Shown: positions 7,735 to 16,061 of the stretch, in pieces
Layout: every line of letters begins with the position of its first letter
How positions within the stretch are numbered: the first letter of the stretch is position 1
Source of the DNA: Stomatobaculum sp.
GTDB lineage: Bacteria; Bacillota_A; Clostridia; Lachnospirales; Lachnospiraceae
DNA: 39,163 nucleotides
Assembly: GCA_017449925.1 (NCBI GenBank)
Contig: JAFSYO010000090.1
Span: 1 to 39,163, forward strand
Reading direction: 5' to 3'
Made by a program: the position numbers and the translations under genes
The notes under the pieces: model-generated
The model's database searches: none
The model's input: only the letters and a program-made list of their open reading frames with translations
What the model was told of the DNA's origin: nothing

Positions 7735-8598
7735 ATGCAGAAAGAATACAGCAGGCTTTTCAGGGAAACACGAGAGGAGAATGGGAGACAGCTGGTCTCA
7801 GGTCTTTCGGCGGTAAGGCTCGGAGCGGGAAGGAATCCCAGGATGGAGACGTCGGAGGGAGTAGTGATCCTTCCGGCGGAGGCGGGGGCTTCCGGCGGCG
7901 TCAGACTGAGAGACAGCGGGAACCGTCATCTTCCGGAGTTTTATCCTGCGGATCCGGAGGAAGCCTTCCGCATGGCGCGCTCGGCGAGTCTTTACGCGGA
8001 CACCTACCGGACGCCGATCCTGGTCCGTCTCGACTACGAGGTGCGCTGCGGCATGGCGGAGATCGGGCCTGTCCGGCCGGGAGCGGCGGAAAAGAGGCGG
8101 GACGACTACCAGCACACTGCATCAGCCAGGCTTCCGGAAGCTTTTTCCGATTCCGCCTGGAACCGGGTGTCAGGAAGCGGGCGAAGGGGAATCATCGTCC
8201 GAGGTCCGGCAGCTCTGAAACTGCCGGAGATCCTGAACGGGTATCCGGCAGGCAGGATCCTCAGGCTGGGGACGCCCTGGCCTTTTCCGGAGGAGAGGGT
8301 GCGGGACTATCTGACGAGTATTTCTGAAGTCCTGGTGCTGGATGAAGAGCGGGACAGGCTCCTGACTGCCGTGTATGCCGTAAAAGGGAAGTATGATCTT
8401 CATGTGCGCGTGCACCCCTTCTACGGGGAGGAATGTTCAGAAAGAGATCTGAGGGAAGCACTCCTGAGGTTTCTCGGAAAAGACGCGGAAAAACAGCTCC
8501 TGAAGATCGGAACGCCGCCGGAACGTTCCCTCTGGGGAATGCCGGTGCTTCCCCAGGTCCTTATCCCGGAGAAAGCTTTAGGGGAAGGGAGTGTGTAG
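7735..8598 (+). CDS. Reduced IorA-like protein (indolepyruvate:ferredoxin oxidoreductase alpha relative without TPP domain)
   Basis: A 287-residue protein starting after AAAGGAGG (7721-7728). Two parts resemble IorA, the alpha subunit of indolepyruvate:ferredoxin oxidoreductase. ADPEEAFRMARSASLYAD (72-89) plus TPILVRL matches the end of its pyrimidine-binding domain. Residues 152-205, with LRLGTPWPFPEERV and the acidic VLVLDEE, match its transketolase C-terminal-like domain. IorA is about 550-600 residues; here the middle of the first domain is shortened, and the whole C-terminal TPP and ferredoxin part is absent, so ordinary catalysis is not expected. The reading frame is intact, and the next gene starts directly after its stop. 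It could be a decaying remnant or a non-catalytic protein. The homology is my reading by eye. Confidence 0.6.
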   Translation: MQKEYSRLFRETREENGRQLVSGLSAVRLGAGRNPRMETSEGVVILPAEAGASGGVRLRDSGNRHLPEFYPADPEEAFRMARSASLYADTYRTPILVRLDYEVRCGMAEIGPVRPGAAEKRRDDYQHTASARLPEAFSDSAWNRVSGSGRRGIIVRGPAALKLPEILNGYPAGRILRLGTPWPFPEERVRDYLTSISEVLVLDEERDRLLTAVYAVKGKYDLHVRVHPFYGEECSERDLREALLRFLGKDAEKQLLKIGTPPERSLWGMPVLPQVLIPEKALGEGSV

Positions 8599-9060
8599 AT
8601 GAAAACGTGTCTCAATGTGATCCTGGCCGGAGGGAGCGCGTTCTTTCCGGAGAAGGCAGGAAGAGAGATTGCAGCCCTGACGGCAGCGGAAGGGTACGGT
8701 ATCCGGTCGGTGCTTCTTTCCGGAAGTAAAGCCGGAGGAGGATATGCGTATCACCTCAGGATCGGCGGAAGAAGGATTTCTCCCGTGATCCCGCAAGGGC
8801 ACGCGGATCTGCTTCTGGCGGAAACGCCCGGGGAAGCCCTGCGCCAGCTTTCATGGCTGAAAAGGGACGGACGGGTAGTGACGCTGGTAAATGACTGCGG
8901 GGAACAGGGCGGTGATCCGGAAGGACCGTACCTCAGATTCCTGCGCCGCCGTGTCAGGAACCTGACGGTCCTGAAGCACGAGAGTGCGTTGCACATCAGT
9001 GACATTTTTACTATAATCGAAGAGACCGTGACGTTTCAGTGCGCGGCGGGAGGAATATAA
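8599..9060 (+). CDS. Reduced IorB-like protein (indolepyruvate:ferredoxin oxidoreductase beta / gamma-domain relative)
   Basis: A 153-residue protein whose ATG touches the TAG of the IorA-like gene, which implies coupled translation. Residues about 47-82, with GGGYAYHLRIGGRRIS and PVIPQGHADLLLAETPGEAL, parallel the IorB segment in which a Gly-rich turn is followed by a strand, a proline-initiated loop and a helix. The usual N-terminal GVGGQG motif is not intact (here LAGGSAFFPEKAG), and the protein is shorter than IorB's roughly 190 residues. Together with its partner it looks like a two-subunit oxidoreductase reduced to its non-TPP parts. Function unknown. Confidence 0.58.
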   Translation: MKTCLNVILAGGSAFFPEKAGREIAALTAAEGYGIRSVLLSGSKAGGGYAYHLRIGGRRISPVIPQGHADLLLAETPGEALRQLSWLKRDGRVVTLVNDCGEQGGDPEGPYLRFLRRRVRNLTVLKHESALHISDIFTIIEETVTFQCAAGGI

Positions 9061-9062
9061 CT

Positions 9063-10268
9063 ATGCCGTATCCATGCAGAGTCCATATCAGAAAAGGGGA
9101 GGCGCGGGCCTTCAAAGGCGGCGGCGCCTGGATCTTCGACAATGAGATCAGCGCTGTGGAGGGTCCGGTCGAGAACGGCGGCCCTGTTACGGTGCTGGAT
9201 TTTGACGGATATCCTCTTGGAAACGGGTTCCTCAATCTGAATTCAAAGATCCGCGTGCGGATGATGACCCGCAATGCGGACCAGATGCTGGATGACAGCT
9301 TCCTGGAACAGCGGCTCCGCGCCGCGTGGGAATACAGGAAGGCAGTGACAGACACTTCCTGCTGCAGGATCGTGTTCGGAGAAGCAGATTTCCTGCCGGG
9401 ACTTACCGTGGATAAGTTTTCGGACGTCCTGGTGGTGGAAAGTCTGGCGCTGGGCATGGACCGTATGAAGGAGCGGGCGCTTTCCATCCTGAAAAAGATC
9501 CTTCTGGAAGACGGGATCACGATCCGCGGGATCTATGAGCGAAGCGACGCGAAGGAACGCCTGAAGGAAGGAATGGAGCGCCGGAAGGGGTTCATCGGCG
9601 AACCCTTTGACACCAAAGTGCTGATCTCGGAAAACGGCGTCCGAATGATGGTAGACGTGGAAAACGGTCAGAAGACCGGCTTTTTCCTGGACCAGAAGGT
9701 AAACCGTGTCCTCATCCGGAATCTCTGCTCCGGGAAAAAGGTGCTGGACTGTTTCACGCACACCGGTTCCTTCGCTCTGAACGCAGGGTTCGCCGGAGCT
9801 GCGTCGGTCCTCGGGGTGGATGCCTCTGAAACGGGGATCCGCCAGGCGGAGGAGAACGCCGCATTGAACGGCCTTCAGGACAGGGTGAAATTCCAGACGG
9901 CGGATGTGTTTGAGCTTCTGCCGGAACTGGAAGCAGCCGGAGAACGGTACGATGTTGTGATCCTGGATCCGCCTGCCTTTACCAAATCCCGGGAGACGAT
10001 CCGGAAGGCGGTGAAGGGCTACCGGGAGATCAATCTCCGGGGGATGCGGCTGGTAAAGGACGGAGGTTTTCTTGCCACCTGTTCCTGTTCCCACTTCATG
10101 GATCAGGAACTGTTTGCGAAGACCATCCGCGAAGCATCTGTCGGGGCGAAAAAACGCTTGAGACAGGTCTCTTTTTCGACCCAGGCGCCGGATCATCCGA
10201 TCCTCTGGGCCGCCGGGGAGACTTATTATCTCAAATTCTTTATCTTCCAGGTGACGGAGGAGCGGTGA
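9063..10268 (+). CDS. RlmI/RlmK-like class I SAM-dependent rRNA methyltransferase
   Basis: A 401-residue enzyme. The N-terminal PUA domain (about 1-75) is followed by a Rossmann methyltransferase domain with VLDCFTHTGSFALNAG (SAM-binding loop, 228-242), VDAS, LDPPAFTKS (301-309) and CSCSHFM (340-346), whose cysteines fit the RlmI family. RlmI makes m5C1962 in 23S rRNA; the exact target site here is inferred from the family. GGGAGG at 9048-9053 supports the ATG at 9063. An in-frame GTG at 9039 would lie inside the upstream gene and is less likely. Confidence 0.88.
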   Translation: MPYPCRVHIRKGEARAFKGGGAWIFDNEISAVEGPVENGGPVTVLDFDGYPLGNGFLNLNSKIRVRMMTRNADQMLDDSFLEQRLRAAWEYRKAVTDTSCCRIVFGEADFLPGLTVDKFSDVLVVESLALGMDRMKERALSILKKILLEDGITIRGIYERSDAKERLKEGMERRKGFIGEPFDTKVLISENGVRMMVDVENGQKTGFFLDQKVNRVLIRNLCSGKKVLDCFTHTGSFALNAGFAGAASVLGVDASETGIRQAEENAALNGLQDRVKFQTADVFELLPELEAAGERYDVVILDPPAFTKSRETIRKAVKGYREINLRGMRLVKDGGFLATCSCSHFMDQELFAKTIREASVGAKKRLRQVSFSTQAPDHPILWAAGETYYLKFFIFQVTEER

Positions 10269-10299
10269 GAAAGCAGAGATCCGCCGCAGGAGGTAATAC

Positions 10300-10923
10300 A
10301 TGACAGCTTTGATCGATTATGATGCCGGAAACATGCGGTCTGTGGAGAAGGCACTCCGGGCGCTGGGAGACCGTCCGGTCATTACCCGCGACCGGGATAC
10401 GATCCTCCGGGCGGACCGGGTGATCCTTCCGGGAGTCGGCGCTTTCCGGGACTGCAGGAACAATCTGGAAAAATACGACCTGGAGCCCGCTATCCGGGAA
10501 GTGATCGCAAAGGGAACTCCGTTTCTGGGGATCTGCGTCGGAATGCAGCTTTTGTTTTCCTCCAGCGAGGAGGGGAATGAACTGAACAGCGGAGAACCGG
10601 TGCCGGGACTCAGGATCTTCCCGGGACAGGTGCGGAAGATCCCGGATACGCCTGGACTGAAGATCCCTCATATGGGCTGGAATTCTCTGACGATCGCGCC
10701 CGGGACCCGGCTGTTCCGGGGGATCCCGGATGGAAGTTTCGTCTATTTTGTTCATTCCTACTGCGCGGCAGCAGAAGGGCAGGACTTTCAGGCGGCGGAA
10801 ACAGAATACGGGATGCGCATTCTTGCGGCGGCGGAACGGGACAATGTGTTCTCGACCCAGTTCCACCCGGAAAAGAGCTCGGAGACCGGGCTCAGGATCC
10901 TGAAGAATTTCCTGGAGATTTGA
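10300..10923 (+). CDS. hisH: Imidazole glycerol phosphate synthase, glutamine amidotransferase subunit
   Basis: A 207-residue class I glutaminase with its full triad: Cys79 in LGICVGMQ, and His189 and Glu191 in QFHPEKSS. HisH releases ammonia from glutamine and passes it to HisF in the fifth step of histidine biosynthesis, which also yields AICAR. hisF starts four bases after its stop, so the two subunits are translated together. AGGAGG precedes the ATG. Confidence 0.96.
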   Translation: MTALIDYDAGNMRSVEKALRALGDRPVITRDRDTILRADRVILPGVGAFRDCRNNLEKYDLEPAIREVIAKGTPFLGICVGMQLLFSSSEEGNELNSGEPVPGLRIFPGQVRKIPDTPGLKIPHMGWNSLTIAPGTRLFRGIPDGSFVYFVHSYCAAAEGQDFQAAETEYGMRILAAAERDNVFSTQFHPEKSSETGLRILKNFLEI

Positions 10924-10927
10924 AGAG

Positions 10928-11689
10928 ATGTTTACAAAGAGGATTATTCCCTGTCTTGATGTGAATGACGGACGGGTGGTCAAGGGCGTGAATTTTGTCA
11001 ACCTGAGGGACGCCGGGGACCCGGTGGAGATCGCGGCAGCCTATGACAAGGCGGGCGCCGATGAGTTGGTGTTCCTGGATATTACAGCCTCCAGCGACCA
11101 CAGGAACACGGTGGTCGATATGGTGCGTCAGGTGGCGAATCAGGTGTTTATCCCCTTCACTGTGGGCGGAGGAATCCGCACTGTGGAGGATTTCCGCATG
11201 CTGTTAAGAGAAGGGGCGGACAAGATCTCCGTGAATTCCGCGGCGATCGACAATCCGCGTCTTTTAAGCGACGCCGCGGAGAAGTTCGGAAGCCAGTGCG
11301 TGGTTCTGGCCATCGACGCGAAGCGCCGTCCGGACGGCAGCGGCTGGAACGTGTACAAACACGGCGGACGTCTGGATACAGGACTGGATGCGGTGGAATG
11401 GGCTGCCCGCGGCTGTTCCCTGGGGGCTGGGGAGATACTTCTCACTTCTATGGACTGCGACGGTACGAAGGCTGGTTACGACTGCCAGCTGACCCGCGAA
11501 ATAGCGGAGCGCGTTCCCATCCCCGTCATCGCTTCCGGCGGGGCAGGAACGAAGGAACATTTTTATGACGCTTTGACAGAGGGAAAGGCGGATGCCGCCC
11601 TGGCCGCGTCTCTGTTCCACTACAAGGAGCTGGAGATCCGGGATCTGAAGGAGTACCTGAGAGACAAAGGGATTTCGGTCCGGCTTTGA
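10928..11689 (+). CDS. hisF: Imidazole glycerol phosphate synthase, cyclase subunit
   Basis: A 253-residue (beta/alpha)8 cyclase. The two catalytic aspartates are present: Asp11 in IPCLDVNDG and Asp130 in VVLAIDAKR. The phosphate-binding GGGIRT and ASGGAGT motifs are also intact. It closes the imidazole ring using ammonia from HisH. No other his gene is adjacent; ung follows directly, so the histidine pathway genes are split in this genome. Confidence 0.97.
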   Translation: MFTKRIIPCLDVNDGRVVKGVNFVNLRDAGDPVEIAAAYDKAGADELVFLDITASSDHRNTVVDMVRQVANQVFIPFTVGGGIRTVEDFRMLLREGADKISVNSAAIDNPRLLSDAAEKFGSQCVVLAIDAKRRPDGSGWNVYKHGGRLDTGLDAVEWAARGCSLGAGEILLTSMDCDGTKAGYDCQLTREIAERVPIPVIASGGAGTKEHFYDALTEGKADAALAASLFHYKELEIRDLKEYLRDKGISVRL

Positions 11690-11707
11690 ACTGACGGAGG
11701 AGACGCA

Positions 11708-12394
11708 ATGGCGGCGATCAGCAACGACTGGCTTCCGGCCCTGAAGCCGGAATTCGGGAAAGATTATTACAAAGAGCTGTACCGTTTCATTAACAACGAA
11801 TACAGGACCGCAGTGGTCTATCCTCCTGCGGACCGTATCTTTGAGGCCCTGCATCTCACACCTCTGCACAGCGTAAAGGTAGTGATCCTGGGACAGGACC
11901 CGTACCATGAACCGAACCAGGCCCACGGTCTATCTTTTTCCGTGCCGCCGGACCAGAAGCAGATACCGCCGTCCCTGGTCAACATTTACCAGGAGCTGCA
12001 CGATGACCTGGGCTGCTATATTCCGAATAACGGATACCTGAAAAAATGGGCGGACCAGGGGGTCCTCCTGCTGAACACCTTGCTGACGGTGCGCGCACAC
12101 GCGGCTTTTTCCCATAAGAATCACGGCTGGGAGCAGTTCACAGACGCGATCATCCGCGCGGTGGACGCGGAAGAAAGGCCGCTGGTCTTTCTTCTGTGGG
12201 GGCGTCCCGCCCAGATGAAAGCAGAAATGCTTCACAACCGGAAGCACCTGGTGCTCACTGCTCCGCATCCTTCGCCGCTGTCCGCGTACCGCGGCTTTTT
12301 CGGCTGCCGCCATTTTTCCAAGGCCAATGATTTCCTCCGGGCGAGCGGCGTCGAGCCCATTGACTGGCAGATCGAAGACATAGATATGGAATAA
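11708..12394 (+). CDS. ung: Uracil-DNA glycosylase, family 1
   Basis: A 228-residue repair enzyme with the family 1 water-activating loop GQDPYHEPNQAHGLSFSV (catalytic Asp64) and the leucine-insertion loop HPSPLSAYRGFFGC near the C-terminus. It removes uracil from DNA. The AGACGCA stretch before the ATG is a weak ribosome site, but GGAGGAG at 11696-11702 is well placed. It sits in the same run of genes as hisHF and uppP. Confidence 0.97.
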   Translation: MAAISNDWLPALKPEFGKDYYKELYRFINNEYRTAVVYPPADRIFEALHLTPLHSVKVVILGQDPYHEPNQAHGLSFSVPPDQKQIPPSLVNIYQELHDDLGCYIPNNGYLKKWADQGVLLLNTLLTVRAHAAFSHKNHGWEQFTDAIIRAVDAEERPLVFLLWGRPAQMKAEMLHNRKHLVLTAPHPSPLSAYRGFFGCRHFSKANDFLRASGVEPIDWQIEDIDME

Positions 12395-12398
12395 AAAT

Positions 12399-13223
12399 AT
12401 GATCGAATTATTAAAAGCTGTTGTCCTCGGCATGACGGAGGGCTTTACGGAATGGCTTCCCGTCAGTGCTGCGGCACATCTTATGCTGATGACAGGGATC
12501 CTGCGCCCGGAAGCGGGCGCGGAGATGCTGGCGGCATTGTACGCGGCACTCCAGCTGGGGGCTGCTTCTGCCGCCCTCTTTATGTACTGGCCCAGACTGA
12601 ATCTCTGGAGCGGGAGCACAAAAAAGCGGAAGACCGCGGCCCTTCTTACCGCGGATCTGTTCGCGGGGACCGCACCCACCGCGATCCTGGGGTTTCTGCT
12701 GTATGACTGGATCCAGGCCCGTCTGAGAAACGGGTATCTGATCTCTCTCATGCTCATTCTTTTCGGAGCAGTGCTGCTGGTGGTGGAGAGGGGAAGAAGA
12801 TATCAGAAGCCGGAGACAGATCTTCTGAGAAAACTGGATCCGCACATGGCGCTGTACATTGGAATGTTCCAGGTCCTGGGGCTGATCCCCGGTGTGTCCC
12901 GGACAGGGGCGGCGATCCTGGGAGCGCTTTTGTTCGGGTGTTCCTCGCGCACAGCTGCTGAATTCTCCGTGATCCTCGGGATCCCGCTGACGGCGGGAGC
13001 CGCGGTGCTGACGCTGGTCCGGAAGGGCATTCCTTCCGGCAGCGGGACGATCCTGTTCCTGGCGGCAGGCTTTATCGCTGCGTTCATCGTTTCCTTAAGC
13101 GCGATCCGCTTTCTTGTGGTGCGCGCGAAGAAAAAGAATTTTGCGGTCTTCGGGTGGTACCGCATCAGTCTGGGTGCAGTGTTTTTTGTCTGGACCTTCC
13201 TGACCACCCTTGTTTCCTCATGA
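12399..13223 (+). CDS. uppP: Undecaprenyl-diphosphatase-like membrane protein (divergent UppP/BacA)
   Basis: A 274-residue polytopic membrane protein of the BacA/UppP family, which recycles undecaprenyl pyrophosphate to the lipid carrier for cell-wall synthesis. Visible motifs are EGFTEWLPVS (Glu14 and Glu18), His27 and the second loop PGVSRTGAAILG with its arginine. The usual PISSTGH stretch reads PVSAAAH, so a conserved serine, threonine and glycine are replaced by alanine; activity may be altered. The start lies four bases after the ung stop with a poor ribosome site, which suggests coupled translation. The gene name rests on family membership. Confidence 0.82.
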   Translation: MIELLKAVVLGMTEGFTEWLPVSAAAHLMLMTGILRPEAGAEMLAALYAALQLGAASAALFMYWPRLNLWSGSTKKRKTAALLTADLFAGTAPTAILGFLLYDWIQARLRNGYLISLMLILFGAVLLVVERGRRYQKPETDLLRKLDPHMALYIGMFQVLGLIPGVSRTGAAILGALLFGCSSRTAAEFSVILGIPLTAGAAVLTLVRKGIPSGSGTILFLAAGFIAAFIVSLSAIRFLVVRAKKKNFAVFGWYRISLGAVFFVWTFLTTLVSS

Positions 13224-13759
13224 CGGGCGGGCAGCTGGTATGTGCGGGCGTTCTGGCGCTGCCGGTCCTCCTGTATTTTTACAAAGCTGAAGGGACTGCC
13301 GGGCGGCGCCCTTACGACAGGAGCCGTGAGACAGGGCTCCGGGTCTATCTGGCGGCAACAGTCCTGTTCTTCCTGTACTACATGACAGTCGTCACAGCGA
13401 TCAACCTGAGCGGCCTTCCGGGGAAGGATGCTGCTTTTCAGGCAGACTGGGGAACGGGAGCCTTTACGCCTTTGCTGCTTGTTCTGTGGGCTGTGGTGCT
13501 CTCTCCGGTGCTGGAGGAGCTGGCGTTCCGGGGGCTCCTGCTCAGGAGGGTGGAGAACGCTGCCGGAACACTGCCGGCAGTGCTGCTTTCTTCTCTGCTG
13601 TTCGGCCTGTATCACGGGAACCTGACCCAGGGGATCGCTGCCGCTGCGGCGGGACTGCTGCTGGGCTATGCCTATGTGAAGACCGATTCGCTTCTGGTCA
13701 CCGTGGTGATGCACGCTGCGGTAAATCTTGCGTCATTTCTGTTCCTGCTTCCGGGGTAA
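13220..13759 (+). CDS. CPBP family intramembrane metalloprotease
   Basis: A 179-residue membrane protein from the ATG at 13220, which overlaps the uppP stop as ATGA. Several membrane helices carry the three CPBP (Abi) motifs: EELAFRG (Glu99, Glu100 and Arg104), the FGLYHGN histidine (His132) and HAAVN (His165 and Asn169). The family includes CAAX prenyl endopeptidases and bacteriocin self-immunity proteins. No bacteriocin gene is nearby, so the substrate is unknown. A longer reading frame from 13154 overlaps uppP and has no ribosome site. Confidence 0.85.
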   Translation: MTGGQLVCAGVLALPVLLYFYKAEGTAGRRPYDRSRETGLRVYLAATVLFFLYYMTVVTAINLSGLPGKDAAFQADWGTGAFTPLLLVLWAVVLSPVLEELAFRGLLLRRVENAAGTLPAVLLSSLLFGLYHGNLTQGIAAAAAGLLLGYAYVKTDSLLVTVVMHAAVNLASFLFLLPG

Positions 13760-13829
13760 GGAGGGACAGTTAAGAAAAGAAACGTGTAATTACGTCAGCC
13801 CGGAACAAAAATATCTGGAGGAAAATCTC

Positions 13830-14849
13830 ATGAAAGTACTGAGCATCGCGGTGCCGTGCTATAACAGTGCGGCATATATGGACCATTGTATCGGTACGCT
13901 TCTTCACGGCGGGGACGATGTGGAGATCCTGATCGTGGATGACGGGTCTGTGAAAGATAATACGGCAGAGATCGCGGACCGGTACGAAAGGGAGTATCCC
14001 GGGATCTGCCGGGCGATCCACCAGGAGAACGGAGGACACGGCAGCGCCGTCTGTACCGGACTTGCCAACGCGACCGGCGTTTTCTTCAAAGTGGTGGATT
14101 CCGACGACTGGGTCAATGAAGAGGCCTATGACAAGATCCTCGATACACTGCGCCGCTTTACCATGACAAACGAGCAGCTGGATCTTCTGGTGAGCAATTT
14201 CGTCTATGAGAAGGATGGGGCGGATCACAAAAAAGTAATGCGGTATCATCATGCCCTTCCGAAAGAGACCCTGATCACCTGGGACGAGATCGGACATTTC
14301 AGGATCGGCCAGTACATCCTGATGCACTCCGTCATCTACCGCACCCAGCTTTTAAGGGACTGCGGGCTGGATCTTCCGAAACACACCTTCTATGTGGACA
14401 ATATTTTCGTCTACCAGCCGCTTCCGCACGTCAGGACGCTGTACTATCTCGACGTGGATTTCTACCGGTACTATATCGGCAGGGAAGACCAGTCCGTGAA
14501 CGAAAAGGTGATGATCGGCCGGATCGACCAGCAGTATAAGGTGACCAGGCTGATGCTGGATTATTACGATCCCTACAAGGTGGAGCCGGAGAAGCTGAGA
14601 AGCTATATGATCAAATATCTGGAGATCATGATGTGCATCTGCTCCATTCTGGCGGTCCGCTCCGGGGAAGAGGAGAATCTCCAGAAGAGAAAGGAGCTCT
14701 GGAAGGAACTCAGGGAGAAGAACCTGCACCTGTTTTTGCGGCTGCGCTGGGGCTTCCTGGGCCAGAACATGAACCTGCCGGGGAGAGGCGGAAGAAAGCT
14801 TTCCGAAGTGGCTTACAAGATCGCGCAGAAATTCTACGGATTCAACTGA
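13830..14849 (+). CDS. Family 2 glycosyltransferase
   Basis: A 339-residue GT-A fold enzyme. The N-terminal nucleotide-sugar domain shows SIAVPCYNSAAYMDHCI, EILIVDDGS and the metal-binding KVVDSDDW (a DxD-type motif). The C-terminal third is helical and basic. The acceptor is not predictable; cell-surface polysaccharide or glycolipid are usual for this group. TGGAGG at 13816-13821 supports the ATG at 13830, although the frame is open back to 13728 inside the protease gene. A strong terminator follows the stop. Confidence 0.88.
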   Translation: MKVLSIAVPCYNSAAYMDHCIGTLLHGGDDVEILIVDDGSVKDNTAEIADRYEREYPGICRAIHQENGGHGSAVCTGLANATGVFFKVVDSDDWVNEEAYDKILDTLRRFTMTNEQLDLLVSNFVYEKDGADHKKVMRYHHALPKETLITWDEIGHFRIGQYILMHSVIYRTQLLRDCGLDLPKHTFYVDNIFVYQPLPHVRTLYYLDVDFYRYYIGREDQSVNEKVMIGRIDQQYKVTRLMLDYYDPYKVEPEKLRSYMIKYLEIMMCICSILAVRSGEEENLQKRKELWKELREKNLHLFLRLRWGFLGQNMNLPGRGGRKLSEVAYKIAQKFYGFN

Positions 14850-14865
14850 AAAATGGAATAAAAAG

Positions 14866-14894
14866 AACGCAGCCCCGAAAGGGACTGCGTTTTT
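14866..14894. terminator. Bidirectional terminator between glycosyltransferase and tRNA-Met
   Basis: An 11-bp stem (14866-14876 with 14881-14891, one G-U wobble on the RNA) closes a GAAA loop. On the plus strand it is followed by T14890-14894; on the minus strand by four T at 14864-14861. It can end the glycosyltransferase transcript and the tRNA transcript. Confidence 0.9.
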
Positions 14895-14896
14895 CG

Positions 14897-14970
14897 TAGC
14901 GGAGGGGGGATTCGAACCCTCGACACCACGGGTATGAACCGTGTGCTCTAGCCAACTGAGCTACTCCGCC
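14897..14970 (-). tRNA. tRNA-Met (CAT anticodon), elongator type
   Basis: A 74-base cloverleaf. The acceptor stem GGCGGAG pairs with CTCCGCT, with a G-U pair at 1-72, then discriminator A. The D arm contains AGCTCAGTTGG. The anticodon stem CACGG/CCGTG encloses TTCATAC, and the T arm holds GGTTCGAATCC. CCA is not encoded. The initiator tRNA normally lacks a Watson-Crick 1-72 pair and has three G-C pairs in the anticodon stem; those traits are not seen here, so elongator Met is favoured. A near-perfect promoter and a terminator flank it, so it is a single-gene unit. Confidence 0.94.
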
Positions 14971-14994
14971 TTACTGTTCTGCGAACACCATGCA

Positions 14995-15023
14995 AGTATA
15001 AAAAATAAAGGGGCTTTTGTCAA
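14995..15023 (-). promoter_or_regulatory. Strong promoter of the tRNA-Met gene
   Basis: Read on the minus strand, TTGACA (15023-15018) and TATACT (15000-14995) are separated by exactly 17 bases. They lie about 25 bases before the tRNA 5' end. Confidence 0.85.
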
Positions 15024-15041
15024 TAGGAAGTTTAGATACTT

Positions 15042-15069
15042 TTTACAGACAGATTTTCAGGAGTATGGT
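15042..15069 (+). promoter_or_regulatory. Possible promoter of the lipid kinase gene
   Basis: TTTACA (15042-15047) and TATGGT (15064-15069) with a 16-base spacer lie about 40 bases before the ATG at 15110. The overlapping TAAAAT at 15069-15074 is an alternative -10. It is divergent from the tRNA promoter. Confidence 0.4.
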
Positions 15070-15109
15070 AAAATAAAGTCGCTGCCCGGGCGGAACAGGG
15101 AGAAGGGAT

Positions 15110-16051
15110 ATGCTGTACTTTATCGTGAACCCGAACGCGGGAGGAGTGAACGGCTACCGTGTCTGGAAAAGACTGGAGCGGAGGCTGATCAGAAAGAAAA
15201 CGGAATACCAGGTGATACTGACAGGCGGGAGAGGAGAAGCCCGTCTGATTGCTGCGCAGCTGACAGATCAGACTGATTCTGCCGCCAGCGATGAAGAGAT
15301 CGTCCTGGTGGGAGTCGGCGGCGACGGTACCATGAATGAGATCGTGGACGGAGTCCATATTTCTGAGAAGCTCATCCTGGGATACATACCCGTGGGCGGC
15401 GGCAGCGACCTCGCGAGAGGCCTTCATCTGCCGCACAGACCAGGCGCCTGCCTTGACAGGATCCTTGCTTCCGGAGAAGTGAGAAAGATCGATTACGGCG
15501 TCCTGAATTACGGGACAGAAGTGCCCAGGCACCGCCGCTTCCTGGTGAGCGCAGGATGCGGCTTCGCGGCCGGCTTCACGGAACTGCTCCGCGTCCAGCA
15601 TGAGGAGGGGAGGTTTTCCGGGATCCCGGTGGTGCGCAGCGCCGCGGAAAAAGCAGCCTATCTGAACTGTCTGCTTAACATGAAGACGGTCCGGGGGAAC
15701 CTGATCCTGGACGAATCACGGCGCATTGAACTGAATCATATTTTCCTCATGTCCGCCTTGATCCAGCCGACGGAGAACGGAAGGCGGCTGGCGCCGGGCT
15801 CCAGCAGCGCCGACGGCCTGCTGGCGGTATCCGTACTGCACAACGCTTCGCGGATCCGGCAGATGGGGACGCTGACAGCAGCGGGTTTCCGTATCACTCC
15901 GGGAGACGCGGGCGTGCGGATGTACAGCTGCCAGGAAGTGAAGGTGGTCCTTGAAGAAGCAATGCCGCTCCACGCGGACGGAGAGACCTGCGGAATGCAG
16001 GCGGAATTCTCGATGCGCTGCGTAAAACAGAAGCTGAACATCATCTGCTGA
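15110..16051 (+). CDS. Diacylglycerol kinase-like lipid kinase (DagK/YegS family)
   Basis: A 313-residue kinase. The N-terminal catalytic domain opens with FIVNPNAGG (4-12) and has the nucleotide-binding [13 protein letters not shown] with GGDGT at 70-74, then [11 protein letters not shown] where most relatives have a GTGNDFAR-like loop. The C-terminal beta-sandwich ends with LHADGET, typical of the family. Members phosphorylate diacylglycerol or related lipids and help recycle phospholipids; the exact lipid is not visible. It lies ten bases upstream of ispF. Confidence 0.87.
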   Translation: MLYFIVNPNAGGVNGYRVWKRLERRLIRKKTEYQVILTGGRGEARLIAAQLTDQTDSAASDEEIVLVGVGGDGTMNEIVDGVHISEKLILGYIPVGGGSDLARGLHLPHRPGACLDRILASGEVRKIDYGVLNYGTEVPRHRRFLVSAGCGFAAGFTELLRVQHEEGRFSGIPVVRSAAEKAAYLNCLLNMKTVRGNLILDESRRIELNHIFLMSALIQPTENGRRLAPGSSSADGLLAVSVLHNASRIRQMGTLTAAGFRITPGDAGVRMYSCQEVKVVLEEAMPLHADGETCGMQAEFSMRCVKQKLNIIC

Positions 16052-16061
16052 CGGAGGAGAA

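Noticed and set aside
7677..8327. 216-codon plus-strand frame starting ahead of the IorA-like gene
   Set aside because: Low-complexity Gly/Ser/Arg composition; it overlaps the better-supported frame, which has a correctly spaced AAAGGAGG.
9039..9062. GTG start adding eight residues to the RlmI-like protein
   Set aside because: It lies within the preceding gene, and a well-spaced GGGAGG supports the ATG at 9063.
13728..13829. N-terminal extension of the glycosyltransferase
   Set aside because: It overlaps the CPBP gene, has no ribosome site, and the enzyme fold begins directly at the ATG at 13830.
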